Shown: piece after piece, positions 22,507 through 61,499 of the stretch
Layout of the letters: each line of letters opens with the position of its first letter
Numbering within the stretch: position 1 is the first letter of the stretch
From: Puffinus mauretanicus
Taxonomy: Eukaryota; Chordata; Aves; Procellariiformes; Procellariidae
Reading direction: 5' to 3'
Length of the DNA stretch: 64,000 nucleotides
Assembly (NCBI GenBank): GCA_023333565.1
Contig: JAJKFH010003165.1
Span: 1,054,001 to 1,118,000, forward strand
The notes under the pieces: generated by a model
What the model was told of the DNA's origin: nothing
Databases searched by the model: none
Seen by the model: only the letters and a program-made list of their open reading frames with translations
Program-made: the position numbers and the translations under genes

Positions 22507-24488
22507 TTGGCACAAGTAATTTTCAAGATTTATTTGTAATACTTGTGCACAGTAACGGCAAACAATTCAGCATTTTGTTTGTAACAAAGATCTGATCTAT
22601 ACAGCAACTGAATTGATACCATGCATTAAACATTGTATACCTTTTGCATAGTAATAAGGTCTAAACTTTGGTCTAATTATATGGCCACAGACTTAGGGTT
22701 AACAACTTAACTGTAAAGTAATATTTTCAAGACGATAGGTTAAATACTCTTACATTTAAAATATTGCTTTACCAAATAAAACAATAATGTAAATTAATTT
22801 CCATTGTGTCATAACGTGTTTTTGAAAACTCAACTGTAATGAGGAATTTCTCTGAGAACCAGTAGGTGAACTGAATTCTCATCACGATATCTTATATACC
22901 CCATTTCTGTATTCATCACTAAAGCAATACAGGTGAAATTCTGTTTTACACATTTTCATATAGGAAAAAGAAACCCACATATAAAGACAAAATAGATTCA
23001 TTCTCAGAGAAACCAAAAGAATAGTCTGTCTGAAGACCGTCTTAAATGGAATGCAAAAATCCATTTTATAATACAACATTGTATCATTATAAATATATCC
23101 CAGAATAAGCAAGGTAGGATGAAACAAGGCTATTTTTTTATGCAGCTCCACAGTAAAGAAGCATGTCTCAAGCATGGCAAATGCTTTTGTAATTAGTAAC
23201 TGCAATTTCAGGTAAGAAACTGAGTTTTCCCCATGATCTAGGTGCAGGAACACTATCTTAATACACACAAACTCTTCTTTCTAGCAAGAAGACTGAAAAC
23301 ACTCCATAGAAGGATTCAAAGACCTAAAATTACAATATTGGATTTGGTTTTCTCCCCCAGAATCCATTACTGACTGCACTACCAGTATTTAACTGTAAGC
23401 TTTCTCAGCATACAAGAGGCAATACTGTTTTCATAATGATTTTAATTCTTTAATGTTAAAGTATTTGGGACTAGTTAGTCTACCACAGTTCACTGGCTGC
23501 ACAGTAATAGAACTCTGAAGCTCTATTGACTGTGCAGTTTGAAAAAAACCAAAAAGTATTTTCAGATACTTTCTAATCAAGTAAATGTGGGTAGAGACCG
23601 TCTTGTATAAATATAAGTGTGTTTAAATTTGCTGTTTGGACTTTGCATATTAACATTTACAATATTAACAGGAAAACTGCTATGAAATGATTCATATGAT
23701 CACAATCAAGGAATGTCAAAAACTACAGGGAAAAAATGAAATTTAAACCAAACTGCTCATGATTAAAGATTGGTCCTTATTACTGAAACACATGAAATGA
23801 ATCATCCCAGGAATACTGAAACATTAATCTTACAGCTGAAGACAGTAACCGCACAGAATAGATGTTAAGCAAACTATTTAATGTAATGAGAGCTTTACAA
23901 AAAGAAAACAGCAGCCACATATATCGTGTGGAAAACAGAACATGAAGTGTATGAAACACAGTTAATACTATGGATGTGTCAACAGTTCCTCAAAATTAAC
24001 ATGAAGTTTACATTCTCTTAGGGCTTACAAAATACTATTCATGGTAGTTAAACATAAAACAAAAACCAACAGCTGCTTGCCTGACAGATGAATAGATATA
24101 AGATACCCAAGCCTGCAGCATTTAGCTTAACACAGAAAATGATCTTATATGCATGCATCCCATTAAGTTCTATGAACAGTTTGTAGTTCTGTACAGAAAA
24201 ACAGATCTGAAGTAGCAGTTCAGCAGAAAGTAAGGATAGGCACATAAAAGAGAACTTACACAACACACAACGCTTCCAGACTCTCATGGGAATTCATAAA
24301 GTTTCTGCAAGATGGAGATTTATTGCCCATTTACACAGAACAAATGGTAATTACATGACAAATATAATAATTAAACGTACAAGCTCTGGGATTGTACAAA
24401 GACACTCATTTCTTGCAGTTGAGATGCATTGTTAAAAACAGTGCTAGCTGAAGGGACCTTTGCAAAGATGCAATGTGATCTCCTGCAG
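22507..24488 (-). other. PRPS2: Inferred PRPS2 3' untranslated region
   Basis: AT-rich sequence without recognised repeats, running from the PRPS2 stop codon to the distal AATAAA. Open frames in it (22882-23268 and 24048-24287, minus strand) show no protein family and are best read as UTR. The length of about 2 kb is plausible for a vertebrate housekeeping gene but is inferred only from the poly(A) signal. Confidence 0.5.
22529..22534 (-). terminator. PRPS2: Probable distal PRPS2 poly(A) signal
   Basis: AATAAA on the minus strand, about 1.96 kb after the PRPS2 stop codon, in an AT-rich context suitable for cleavage about 10-30 bases further down. A second AATAAA at 24319-24324, about 165 bases after the stop, could serve a short 3' UTR form. 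Choosing between them needs transcript data. Confidence 0.5.
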
Positions 24489-50104
<25,616 letters not shown>

Positions 50105-50381
50105 GGCGGGGCCGAGAGCGGGCGGGCGGGGTCGGAGACCGCGGCGAGGACGAGAGAGAGCGCGGGGACCACGGCGCGGGGTCAAATAACCGGCGCCGCG
50201 GGCCCGCCCCCGCCCCGCCGCCAGGAGCGGGGAGGGGCCGCGGGGCGGGGCGAGCCCGGGGCGGCGGGGGGCGCGGGGCGCAGGTGGCGCGGCGGCCGTC
50301 AGCCGGCGGCCGTTAGCCGGCCGAGGGGCGGTGTTAAGGGAGGGGCGGTGCGCGGGCGGGCAGAGCCGGCCGCGCCCTCTC

Positions 50382-50409
50382 CCTCCTCCTCCTCCTCCTC
50401 CTCCTCCTC
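50382..50409 (+). repeat. (CTC)n trinucleotide repeat in the PRPS2 promoter
   Basis: About nine CCT/CTC triplets in a row within the CpG island, roughly 280 bases upstream of the PRPS2 start codon. On the PRPS2 strand it reads GGA/GAG. Confidence 0.9.
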
Positions 50410-53400
50410 TGCGAGCCCCCTTGCCCAGGTGCAGTCCGTGCCCCCTCCTAGGCAGCGAGCCGCCGTCCTGCCGCTGAAGCAGGGTTAGAGCGGGCTTTAC
50501 CTCAGGCGGGCAGAGCTCTGCCTCCGCTTCTCTTCCGTACCTTGAGGGAGGGACGAACGGAAGACCTTAACAGGGGTTTGGCTATACATACCATGCAGCT
50601 GGGTATGTATGGTTCAGGTGACACTGTCATCTAAAAAAGTAATCGCCAAATACAGCTATAGCTAGGTATATGTTTAGTTAGATAGAGATCTAATTAGTTT
50701 TAGCTACCAGAGCTGTCCTTGAATAACCTGCGGACGATTCTATATATACACCATTCATTTTCCATTAACATGTTTGTTTTTCTCGATTGTTGCTTAGAAA
50801 TAGGCTCACGTACAAACTACTGTCAGAAAATTGAACAAAGACAAAAAGGTCTTAGCTTTCAGCTAATGTAATTTTAGCTCATACACATAAAAATAAATAA
50901 ATTGCATTGGATAAGTGACTTTAGAACCACCTCAGTTTTCCTGCTTTAAGCAAACCTTTGCTTTCAGGAGCAAGGTCTTGGAACATATGTTTGGTAATGC
51001 TCTATCAGTGGGATTATTCATGACCAGATAAACCCCAGTGTTGCATAGTTCATCTCTACAGACAGTTTTAGAGCTGGTCAAAAAGTCCCATCAAAGTAAT
51101 TTTTCAAATGAATACTGGATTTTCAATGAAATGGAATTTCTGCAAAGAAATTGTATTTTTTTCCAGTAAGGAACTTTCTCCATCAAAAAAAAATCCCAAA
51201 AGAACAAATATATGTCCTGAATGTTTTAACCAACAGCTGAGTAATAAATGCTTTGGGTTAGGGAGTTAAGGCTTAAGAGTTTGGGTTGCTCGCATTACCA
51301 TTCTCTGTGGTCGAAGCCATCCAGCCAGACACTTCCACAAATCACCGGCACTTCTTGCTAAGTATTGCATCATTGCAGAGGCAATATAAACAGGGGACAC
51401 AGCTTATGGACAAGAATGGGAACAATAGGTATTGTGACTTACCACAGCATAATTTCAGAATCTGTTTCAGTGTTGGACACATTGCCAAAGCCTCAACATA
51501 TGCGGCCTGTTTATATGGCCCACTCACCCTTTTGCCTTCTTTGTATTTTCTTCTTATGTAATTAGAAAGAAATGGGTTTAACTGTCAGCACTGTAGGCTC
51601 ATAATAGCAACTGAAAGTCAAGCTTGTGTTTCTTCCAGCTCATACATCTTCTTCAACAGCTAATTTTGTAGACTACATTTTGTTCTGAGTTACTTGCAAC
51701 TCTGAGTTTTGCCAGCTGTCCTGACTTCACTGAGATTTTTAATATTGGTTATTCTAAAATCTTTAGCTTCTGCGACAGGAGATCTCAGCTTCCATTAAGA
51801 CTGCAGGTTTCAAATCTGTGAAAAAGAAAACTTGCTGATACGACCTCAGGATTATCAGAACTAAAAGCAGTGCTAGAGAAAAAAGAGTAATTTAACTTCA
51901 AAATAATGTAATAAAGGAAAACCATACTTCACTGTAGACTCAAAACAACACCAGAACTTTTGAAATGATCTGCAGAAGACAAGAAAACAACTTGGGCTGC
52001 CGAGAGTTTTTTTTATATGTTTGGCAGCACTGAACCCTACAATGAACTAGCTCATCGGTACGTCTTGACCTGCTCTCTATTTTTCCCAAGGTGTCCAGTT
52101 AAAACTCTTGTCCTCACATGCAGTTTAGTATTTATTCCTCTATTGGCTGGCGTAGGGGGATACTCAGACGATTCTGTTCAGCCCAGTAAGACTTTTGTGC
52201 CCAACAGCTAATTAATGTTTATCCTATAGCTACAATATAGAAACTGCAATCATTAAAACCAGTTGTGGAGGCTGATATACAAAAGAAATAGTACTGATTG
52301 ATGGACATGCAAAGTATGATTATTTTTCCTTTGGTTGTGATAGACTAAAATAGCAGACCAGAATTCAAAAGTTTGTGTCATCATCACTTGAAGCTTTGCA
52401 CATTTGTAGACAAAAAAAAAAAAATCATTATTCCCCCTCTTTCTCTTTTGATTAAATGAGAATAATAAGGGAACTACCTGCCTAACAGCAGAAAGTAAAA
52501 CTTACTTTCAACAGGAAATTGCTTTCTTCCTTTTATCATCACATTATGGGTAGAAACAGTCTTGCCTGATGCAGGAGGTAGTAATCAGGAAAGAATAAGA
52601 AAATGCTGTTTCCTGGTATCTAGATGTCAGTAAGTATTGGTCCTGGTTTAGACAGGACAAAGACTGCAACAATTACTAGTCATCTGGACCTGAGAATGCA
52701 TATGTAATTCTGCTCTTGCAACAGAAAGCCCTTCCAACAAAGGTATAAGAGCAAAGGAAAAAAACTGAAAAATTTTCACTACAATGGTTTCATTGCAGTG
52801 CACAGTTTTGCAAATCTTACCATATAGCTCACTCTATGACTCTCCTTATAGTTCCCATACTAAAAATTGTTACACCCTGAAAAAAAGTCACTCAAAGTAA
52901 CCCAAGGCTTTTGTAGTTTTTGTATCACAATGACTTCTGACCATTTTTTTTCTTCCAAATTACAAAATATCTTTATGGGGGAATATCTGTTCGGGAAAAA
53001 AAAACAGCCTTTTAAAATCCCTGTTGGGGCTCTGGAAATACAATCTGAGTATCAAGCTATTTCATTCCTTCCCTTCACAGTCATAATTTGTAAAAGACTC
53101 TGTTGACCAATTTCTGCCCTCAGTTACAGCATTTAATTGTCAAATGTTAGCAAATCATGGCTCTCGTATCAAAAGAGTTGATCATGAAAAATCTGAGATT
53201 TAAAATAAACAGTTGCAGGCTATTTTTACTTGTGTGTATTTTTAACTGTTAGTGTACATCTGGGTCATGATTTCAAGATTTTCTCAGAATCTTCCTTAAA
53301 AACAATGAAAGCTAATATTTGTGTCTAATTACTTGTCTCCAAGGGCTTTGGCTTGAAGAATAAACAGCAAATATCGGAGGCCTTGATATGGAATAGCAGC

Positions 53401-56169
53401 AGCTGACAGCATTACAGTCACATCTGTCCAAACGTATTATCTCTGCATTTTGAGACCTGTGATTCTATTGTCTTCAAATGCTGATCTGGTTCTTCCAAAG
53501 CTTGTTCTATCCTGCAAGTATAAAAACATAAAAAGTTGTTAAATTAATAATGCTACTGAGAAAGCACAAAGTTTTGTCATAAGACCCCTATCATTGTTCC
53601 TACCACCCAATAACTTAGCATGTTCTTCATGATCTTGCTGCCCACTGCTTCCCAATTGCCCTCAATGTCCCCAACATCCACATAGCTCCAGTCACCTCCC
53701 TCCCAGCTGTCTTCCAAATCCCCATTGCTTCCCTGCTTTGCTCTATGGCTTCCAATTTCTGTGATTGTTTCTAATGTTCCCTCTGGATATTTTCCGAATA
53801 CTGAATATTTCAGCTGCTGCTTCTCTTTCAGATCCACAGCTCTACAATACCCTATTCAGCTGCTACTGAAATCTCTTTGATCGCTTAGCTCCACTTTTCT
53901 TTGTCAGCAGATACAGCTCCTACTTCTTCACCTACTTTATTCTGTAAAAAAGCTTATTGCCCTTCTTACATTTATTCTGAGGGAAGATGCTAAGCCAAAC
54001 AGCTTTCATAAATTTATCCTAATGTGCATCATAACACACCTTTCTCAGCTCTAATCATCATCTAACAAGTGGCACCTTATATAAGGCACGATCAATGGAG
54101 AAAAAAGAAAGAATTTTCAGACTGCAAGTTATATAAACTTAACTGTTTGCTGTATGCTTTGTCATCAGGACATTTTCACATCAATGGCCTAGACTGTTCT
54201 TAGCCCCCTACTTATCTCCATAGTGATGGTCTCTTCTTCTCTAACAGATTTCCTCTTAAACTACCTTTAATTGAGCAACAGAAAATGTCTTTTAGTGCTT
54301 AGAAACCTGGAAAACTTGTCACTGTGTTTCCAGCCTGAGCTTTGATGGCTATGTTTCAACTGCAGTAAGCAATCATTTCGTTACTATTGTAGTTATGACA
54401 GGTTACCAAACTTATGTGTATATGTCACCTCATAATGCTGCAGTTTTCCCAGACAGCTTACAAAGTACCTTTAGGATTCTTATACCTCGTATCTGGGATA
54501 TGTGTCTTGTCCCGAGCATGAATTTTCTGCCACATAACAGTAGCGAAAATGATCTACTGAAAGTATTTTTGTAGGTACTGTATGTTTTGCTATTGGAGGA
54601 AGGGGCCAGACTAGGTGACTTCTTAAGATCCTTTAGAAATCTTATTTTCTCTAATGCTACTATTATCCTAAATTTTGTCACTGCGAGGAGTTTCTTATGG
54701 GTTTCACAATAATATAACGCTTCATCACTTAGACTTTTTCCATATTAAGTCATCATGCAGCCATGACTTGTGTTTGTACGTCAACGCTTCTCTTGGACTG
54801 TAAGTACTAACATTTATGTCCATTATGGATGTGTTTTGAAGATCGGGTAAGCTAAAACATCTTTTTTCATTTGCATTTTTTTCTTCTGTAGTAAATGATA
54901 AATTGACCTTGACTGACTCAGCAATGGGTTCTCATGGAGAAAAAAAAAATCTAAACCCTCAAGAACTGTCATATATTAAAATCTTGTTGTCCAGCCAGCT
55001 TTCTTACACGTTTGATTCCTTCTCAAGATGAGGTCTCAGTTCCTTATTTTCTGTTGCAGCTTATCCCTGTTAAGAAGCTCCAAGTTGAAGGAAGTGATTT
55101 ACTTAATAGGAAGCAATCTGATTCTCTTTGTGTTGTCCTAACAGTTTAGACTGGAATCCTTCAATTTGGGTTTCCCAGTGAATCATGAAACTTTAATTTT
55201 TGCACAAAGATTTCGTTCCTACTACTAAGTAATTTCTCAGCTTTTTCTAGGAAAACAATCATATGCTGGTTTTATTCCTTTCTTGTTTCAAATCTTTTTT
55301 TCAAGTGTTTACAGAACTTTCAGTTTCTACAATACCTCTTATTTTAATTCCTTTTCACTGTTTTTTTCCTTTCTGCTGTGATTTTGTCCACTTGAGCTCC
55401 AAAGAAACATTAGCTCATAATCTCCATCCTTGAAAACTGCATCTCACCTCTAGTACCAGAGCTTTTACCTCTAATGGCTTCAGTTAGTCATCCACCAGTT
55501 TTCAGCATCTTCTGTGTTACCTCTTGCATGAGTAAATAATGGTAAGACAGCAGACTAATCTTGGAATTAAATATTTCTTTGTAAGTCTGTATATAAACAG
55601 GATTGCTGTTGCTTCAGGGAACACAAGCTCTAGGGACTGCACTATTGGAGAAAGAAGCATATCAGTGCCAAACTAAGGTGGAAAGAGCAGATCAATACAT
55701 GTCATCCATTCAGATATCAGAGGCAAAAGACCAAAACTGTCCAGAAAACCATTTTCTACCCATTTAAAAATAGCTTAGCTCAAGATAAATGATCAAAGAT
55801 TTCAGTTTCTTTTGCAAGACTAAAGCTTGTGCATTCTGCTTCAGGCTAATTTAGAAAGTTTTATCTTGTCTTTTATGCATCTTGTTTTGAAGTCTGGGCA
55901 GCCATAGGGCTCCAGCTTAGCCTGTCTCTTTATTCTCCACTCTAATCTTCTACTAAATCAACACATCACCATGCTGTGTCTCAATTCCGTCAAATCACAT
56001 TTTCCAAAAGAAAACCATTCTGCGTGGACATTTTTGACTGGCAAAAGATAAGGAAAGAGAAGCATACAAGAGAAGAAAAGAGATCATGATCTGAGACTGC
56101 AGTCTTTCACATCATACTTTCACAACCACAGGCATTTGCTTTTGGCTGTAGTCAGAGGCGGAATGTCAG

Positions 56170-56245
56170 ATATCTCTGTCAGATTTGGTCTGACCCAGTA
56201 CAGCCTTTCTCATGTTGCTATGTTCCTGTGTTCTAGCAGCATAGA
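56170..56245 (-). repeat. Ancient interspersed repeat fragment (GGGTCAGACCAAA family)
   Basis: The minus strand reads GAACACAGGAACATAGCAAC, then GAGAAAGGCTGTACTGGG running into the TCAGACC core. This is the same order (GAACA...ACATA...ACTGGGTCAGACCAAA) as the old amniote repeat seen beside TLR7. It shares an exact 19-mer with 10461-10479. Confidence 0.55.
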
Positions 56246-58934
56246 AGTCCAGGGTGTCAAGTCAAACTAACAAAAAGTCTTCCTGAAAGCAGACAGCCCC
56301 TAGTCTATTTTGAAAGTCACAGGGTAGGTTGCTGTGATGTCTGTGATGCTCATTCTCCTAACATTATTGTACTACTGCTACTTCAGAAGCAAGATAATGT
56401 ATTCAGATTATACAGACTTTCCATCATCTTTGGGTAAAACTTGCCAAGGGAAGATTTTAGGAGCTGTGTGCTTGTTTCTCTGGCTGTGGTTATGCAGTGA
56501 GACCCAAGAAGATTTCCTTGCTTCCACATCTGAGTGAATATTCCATGTTAGGACAAGATCTGCATGTGGACCGTTAATTATCAACTACCTCTTGATAAAA
56601 AATCCAAACACACCGAAAGGAAGAGATCTGAAGTACACTCTAAAAACAAACCAGGACTGAAAGAGAGCCCATCTATTCCTGAGTCCTTCCTTTCCCCTTC
56701 CCATTCCCACAGTATAATTGCTATAAATGCTGCTAGTTATTTAAGAAATGGGCATAGAACCTTCATATAACACTAGAAAACAATTTTAAAATATTAACAA
56801 AGTAGAGCAGAAATAAAAATGAGAAAAATATTTTTTTCTGAATCTGAAATTATTAAGTATCCCTACAACTTTGCTATACTCACAAACAAAAATGACAGAG
56901 ATAGATACACCAAATTCAGATTAAGTGATTTTCTTTGATATTCAAAGAAGTCCTCTATGCCTCAAAAAAAGGCAGCTTCTTTAAACGTTTTTGCAATGTT
57001 TGGGGAACAAAACACCAAACCCAACAGAAAATACTTTTTACCTACCTATGTTTTCTTTCCAATTGATAAGTATTTAGACTTATTATTGTAATTCTAACTA
57101 AGGATTTGGCAGAGAGTGGAAAAATATTTTTCCAGAAATATTTTGAAGAACACCAGATCAACTTCACCATAGTGTTATTATTTGAGACAGCTGTAAAAGG
57201 TGTGTGTTTTATTCAAAACTGATGTGAGAAATATTTGCTTCACTATATAAAGACAGGCATGCAAATCAAGTTTCACTAACACCAGCATAACAAGTACCAA
57301 AAAATGAGAATTACATGAAACATAACAAGACTTGGTACCCCTAGTCCACCATAAGTCACTCCACCTTCAAAATGTTTCTTCATGTTGTCTGTCTTCTTAT
57401 ACAAATCAAACCAAGTGAAAGCTACATCACTAATATTTGGTTCTTTTTGATTTTTCCAGGCTGATTTCAATGATAGCTTCATTAGTTATGTTCAGGATTG
57501 GACACACTGGGTTTTACTTCATTCTTACTCCAGGGAGAAATTACAGTGGCTTGTGTTTCTTAGCTTCATTCTCATTAAAAATAAATTCTTTCATCCCACA
57601 TGATCAGGTGCAGACTTATCATGAAGTGGAAGGAAGGAGAGTCAGAGATCAATATACAAGCGCTGACTGCTGTGGTGCTTGCATTCCCAAGTTATGTGAA
57701 GTAGGAACTGCCATGGGCCCGCTGAGACTGCCGGTCAGACTGCTAACCTCCTAGTGAAAAGGTCATGGACTTGTAAGGATGAAATACACGTAGAGAACAT
57801 TTCTATTTTAAAGTAGACCTACCTAAGTGTTGAATGTGATATCACAATTGCTATGAGACACGGATTGTTTTAAAAAAATTAATACCTGAACAAAAAGAAA
57901 TTATTAAACCAGACTTAAAAACACAGCAGCTATTCCCACACAGCTTGGCAATTGTACAACTGAGTACATTTGCTTTACACTCTAAAGGTTTCTCCAAGAT
58001 CACAAGGAACTAGAAACTTTCAAGTGTATATATGTAAGTTGACTTTGCAAAAGCTAAAAGCATTGTTCATACAGGTCCAAAAAGCATTTCTACATCAATG
58101 AGGTCTTACAAAGACTTTTAACATGCTAAAAAATCTGAAGCCTTTACCAGAAAAACAAAAAAAAGAAGAGTTATAAATGAGAAAAAAAGTAGTATATGTA
58201 TACAAAACTGCTTCAAACCATCCACACATTAATGTTCACTTCTATTATGAGGCTAAGCAGAGAGGAATAAATACTGAAGAAGTACAATATGTCAGTGCAT
58301 ATTTCTTTCTGAAATTATTTTAAAATATGAAAAATCTCTCAGTAGTTTTGTTTCAACATAATGGTATAATACTAACAGATCCTAAAAGTACTACACGTTT
58401 GTTTTCTGATCTTGTCTTGTATCCTGACTTCAAATTACTCATGAAGCTCTGCTCTAATATCCTATGAAGCATATCAATGAATAAAATTACTCATAAATAA
58501 AATATTATTTATATCAGAAAAGGACTCTGTATTTTCAAATCTTCTTTAAAATCTTTAAATATTTTAAAAGTCTTCAAATCTTTTAATTTTTCCTCTGGAA
58601 GTCCCATCAGCTTGTTTCCTGTTTCCTGCTCATCTTTATGGAACCATCTCTCAAAGGAAAAGGAAAATAAGGTACGTATGTGCTTAAAAAGAAATGAACG
58701 AAAAACCTCAAGCCATTTCTTGCTAAGATGAAATTCACAGTAACAGAGATCTCCTGGGTTCTTCAAGAAGTAAAAGTAAAATATCCGTGCTCTGCTCCTT
58801 TATCTGTCTTGTTCCTATATTTCTCTTGAGTAGCTATGTTGGCACCTCCACAAATTCCACCATTATACTCATGCACACAATCGCAGCACAGCTTTAGCCA
58901 GTGCTAACAAAGGGGCAAGGTTTCTCTCTCGGTA

Positions 58935-59026
58935 GGAAAGATGAAGTTAAATTATTTCCACAAGCAAATATTCTGTATCAGGAAAGGTGAAGTTAGATTA
59001 TTTCCATGAGCAAATATTCTGTATCA
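58935..59026 (+). repeat. 46-bp tandem duplication
   Basis: Two adjacent 46-base units (58935-58980, 58981-59026), each starting GGAAAG and ending ATATTCTGTATCA. They differ at four positions, all transitions. This is a local duplication in intergenic DNA. Confidence 0.93.
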
Positions 59027-59539
59027 GTAGCCTTGGCAGTCTAGTGGCAACGACATAACATTTAGCTTTGTTAGAAAAGCAAAAAGGACATTTGCTGCTT
59101 AAAACGTATAATTGTATAGAACAGACAGCTTGTTACATCACCATATATAGCCTGAATCCTCACCTCCTGCTTGCGCAGACCTCTGTTTCCCCTGCTGTTC
59201 TGGTGGTACTGATGAATACTAGGGGACTGAGAAAGAAGGCAGTGGTTACAAGAGTGAGGGAACAGCTAAAAATAGTGTGGGGGAGAGAGAGGGGGTTTCT
59301 TCCCCATGCTTCCCAACAGGCCTTCTGAAGTCTCTACAACATTCTGACATCCCACTTATCCTCACCTAAATCTTCTCCTCTGTCCATCCCCCAACACGTT
59401 AACATCCCAAGACTTCCTAAATCCCATGGCCTGACCAGCTTTCCCAGACTCCAGAACATCACTGACATTTGCCAGCCTTCCCCTTATGCTTCCTTTTACC
59501 GCTCCAAACCCTCCCTGCCAGCTCTCTCAAAACTGCATT

Positions 59540-59650
59540 TCACCTACTTGCTGTGAAAGAAATTGCGAGCCAGCTCTTGATCCGACTCGCTATACGGAGG
59601 AATAAGACCCATACTCAGTACGGTGCTATAAAATCCTTCTGCGCCAAAGT
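59540..59650 (+). other. CpG-dense pocket, possible LTR remnant
   Basis: About 110 bases with at least six CpGs (GCGAG, CCGACTCGC, TACGGAGG, TACGG, GCGCC) inside CpG-poor DNA. It includes GGAGGAATAAGACCC, which resembles a decayed poly(A)-signal region of an LTR, but I cannot name a family. Confidence 0.25.
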
Positions 59651-61252
59651 TTGAAGAAGATCTTTATTTGGTGATAAAGTTCAGTTGCATATGTTTAACC
59701 TGACATGTCTCTCTGTAGAACTCTGTTCACAGATTTACCACGTCTGAAACACTGTAACATTTAAAAGTACTATTTTCAATAACTTTTCTTCTTTTCCCAG
59801 TGAAAAGTCAACAAGATCTATATTTAAAACTGCACAGAATGCATAATTTCAAATACTTAAACCATTAAATGTTAATCAAGTGCTGTTCAACTAAGCTCTG
59901 AGGTGTTGTGAAGCCTCAGTCCCCCTTTGAGATATCAATATTATAACCATCAGAAGATCTTAAGTTATTTCCAGCATTGTATCTTGGAACCTGTTTGATC
60001 ATTGGTTAACTACGGCTTCTTAGCTATGGGTAGGAAGAGATAAACTTCAATAAGCCTGGTCAAATCATGGCCACCATTACCATTAGGAAGAGGTAAAGGC
60101 AGAAGTCAGGGCTGTAATGGTTAAAAGGTCCTTTTGACTGGGAAAGGTGTATAGATGTGCCCTGTTGACCAAGGAGAAAAAAATGCAAGACAATGGAAAT
60201 ACTGTTAAGGTTCATGTCAAGAATGTAAATACTGTCTGTGATGCTCAAGAAGAAATGAGATGCAGGCTTGTTTAACCACAAAAATCTGCAAAAATCAGGA
60301 GGAGGAGGGATTTTTCGAACTGTCAGCAGAAGCCTACAAAAGACTTCTAATGCTACATGGAGTCTGCAAATCTATTGGAAAAGCAGATGTACAGGATACA
60401 GCAATCATATATCAGTGAATGAAACACATCCAAGAATTTTCCTTTGCACCAAGGCAAAGCAGCGTGTAATTAAGTAAAATCTCTTAGCTTCCAAACCAGT
60501 GTCTGCATGCAAACTGCCTATTGGTAATGACCCCCAGAATGATGATCTGCCGAACTGCCCCCAAGAAGTATTTGGGGAAAGCACTAGCTGGGAGGACCAA
60601 GCTCACACTAGGGCACAGTTTAACAGTTTGTTAGCATAAAGGATCATGCTCTAAAGGTCAGCAGTACTCTCAGGCATGCTGAAATCTCCTAGTATAGGCA
60701 CAGTTATTCCAGGAAGTTCTTATGGCAATGATTTCTCTCCTGCCCTGTGCCCCCCCTCCAGCGCCCCCCCACAACCAAGCAAACTCGAAGAAGCTACTGG
60801 TGAAGTGGCTATTTTGAATTTGTTTTTCACGAGAAAATGACTGAAAACATAAAGGTGGGAAGCAAGATTAGTGAAAGTGAATGAGAAGCGTTCATTATTG
60901 TAAGGAGAGGAAGGAGTCAAAAGATTAGAAGAAAAATAAACCAAACTGTAACACACTCGAGGATCTGGCAGATGGAGTCTTCTGGAAACTTAATTTAAAT
61001 GACAGAAGACTGCCAGGAAGGTAGCAGTGACTGAAAAGGTCTATAAATGGAGAACAGCAAACCTCTCTGATGCGAGACAGAAAGCAAAGATAAGAAATCA
61101 CTGTGGCTCTACCAAGAGTTTTTCAACAACATGAGAATTAAAGAGAAATCATGCAAGGCACAAAGATGTCCCTCCATAAGTATGAAGGAATCAATATAAA
61201 GGATTAACACACAGGGATAAAAGCAGAAGAGTTAAGGGACATAGCAAGGGTC

Positions 61253-61279
61253 AAAAAAAAAAAAAAAAAAAAGAAAAAA
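61253..61279 (+). repeat. Poly(A) run
   Basis: About 20 A followed by G and six A. It could be the tail of a retrotransposed fragment, but no source element is recognised before it. Confidence 0.8.
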
Positions 61280-61499
61280 TACTCTTGGAGTTAATTCTGA
61301 TCTTGGCAAACTGATTTACCTCTGAAAGTGCCTATATCCACTGACTCTCAAGGAAACCAAGGGCAAAATTAGGCATCTCTGTTCAGTGTCAGGACTCTGA
61401 TAGACAGTTCATTTTCAGTGGTTAAAAGGGATTGCTCTACATAGACAGAACAGAGAAGAGTGAAGAGGGAGCATAGAAAATTCAAGTAGTCAAATGTAA

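Larger units (their letters stand above)
50520..61499. other. Intergenic DNA upstream of PRPS2
   Basis: About 11 kb of mostly AT-rich sequence with no recognised exon. In mammals FRMPD4 lies further upstream of PRPS2; no part of it is identified here. Open frames are short and unrecognised. Smaller features inside (ancient repeat, tandem duplication, CpG pocket, poly(A) run at 61253-61279) are listed separately. Confidence 0.6.

Noticed and set aside
22882..24287. Minus-strand frames of 128 and 79 codons after the PRPS2 stop
   Set aside because: They fall in the inferred PRPS2 3' UTR and have no family resemblance.
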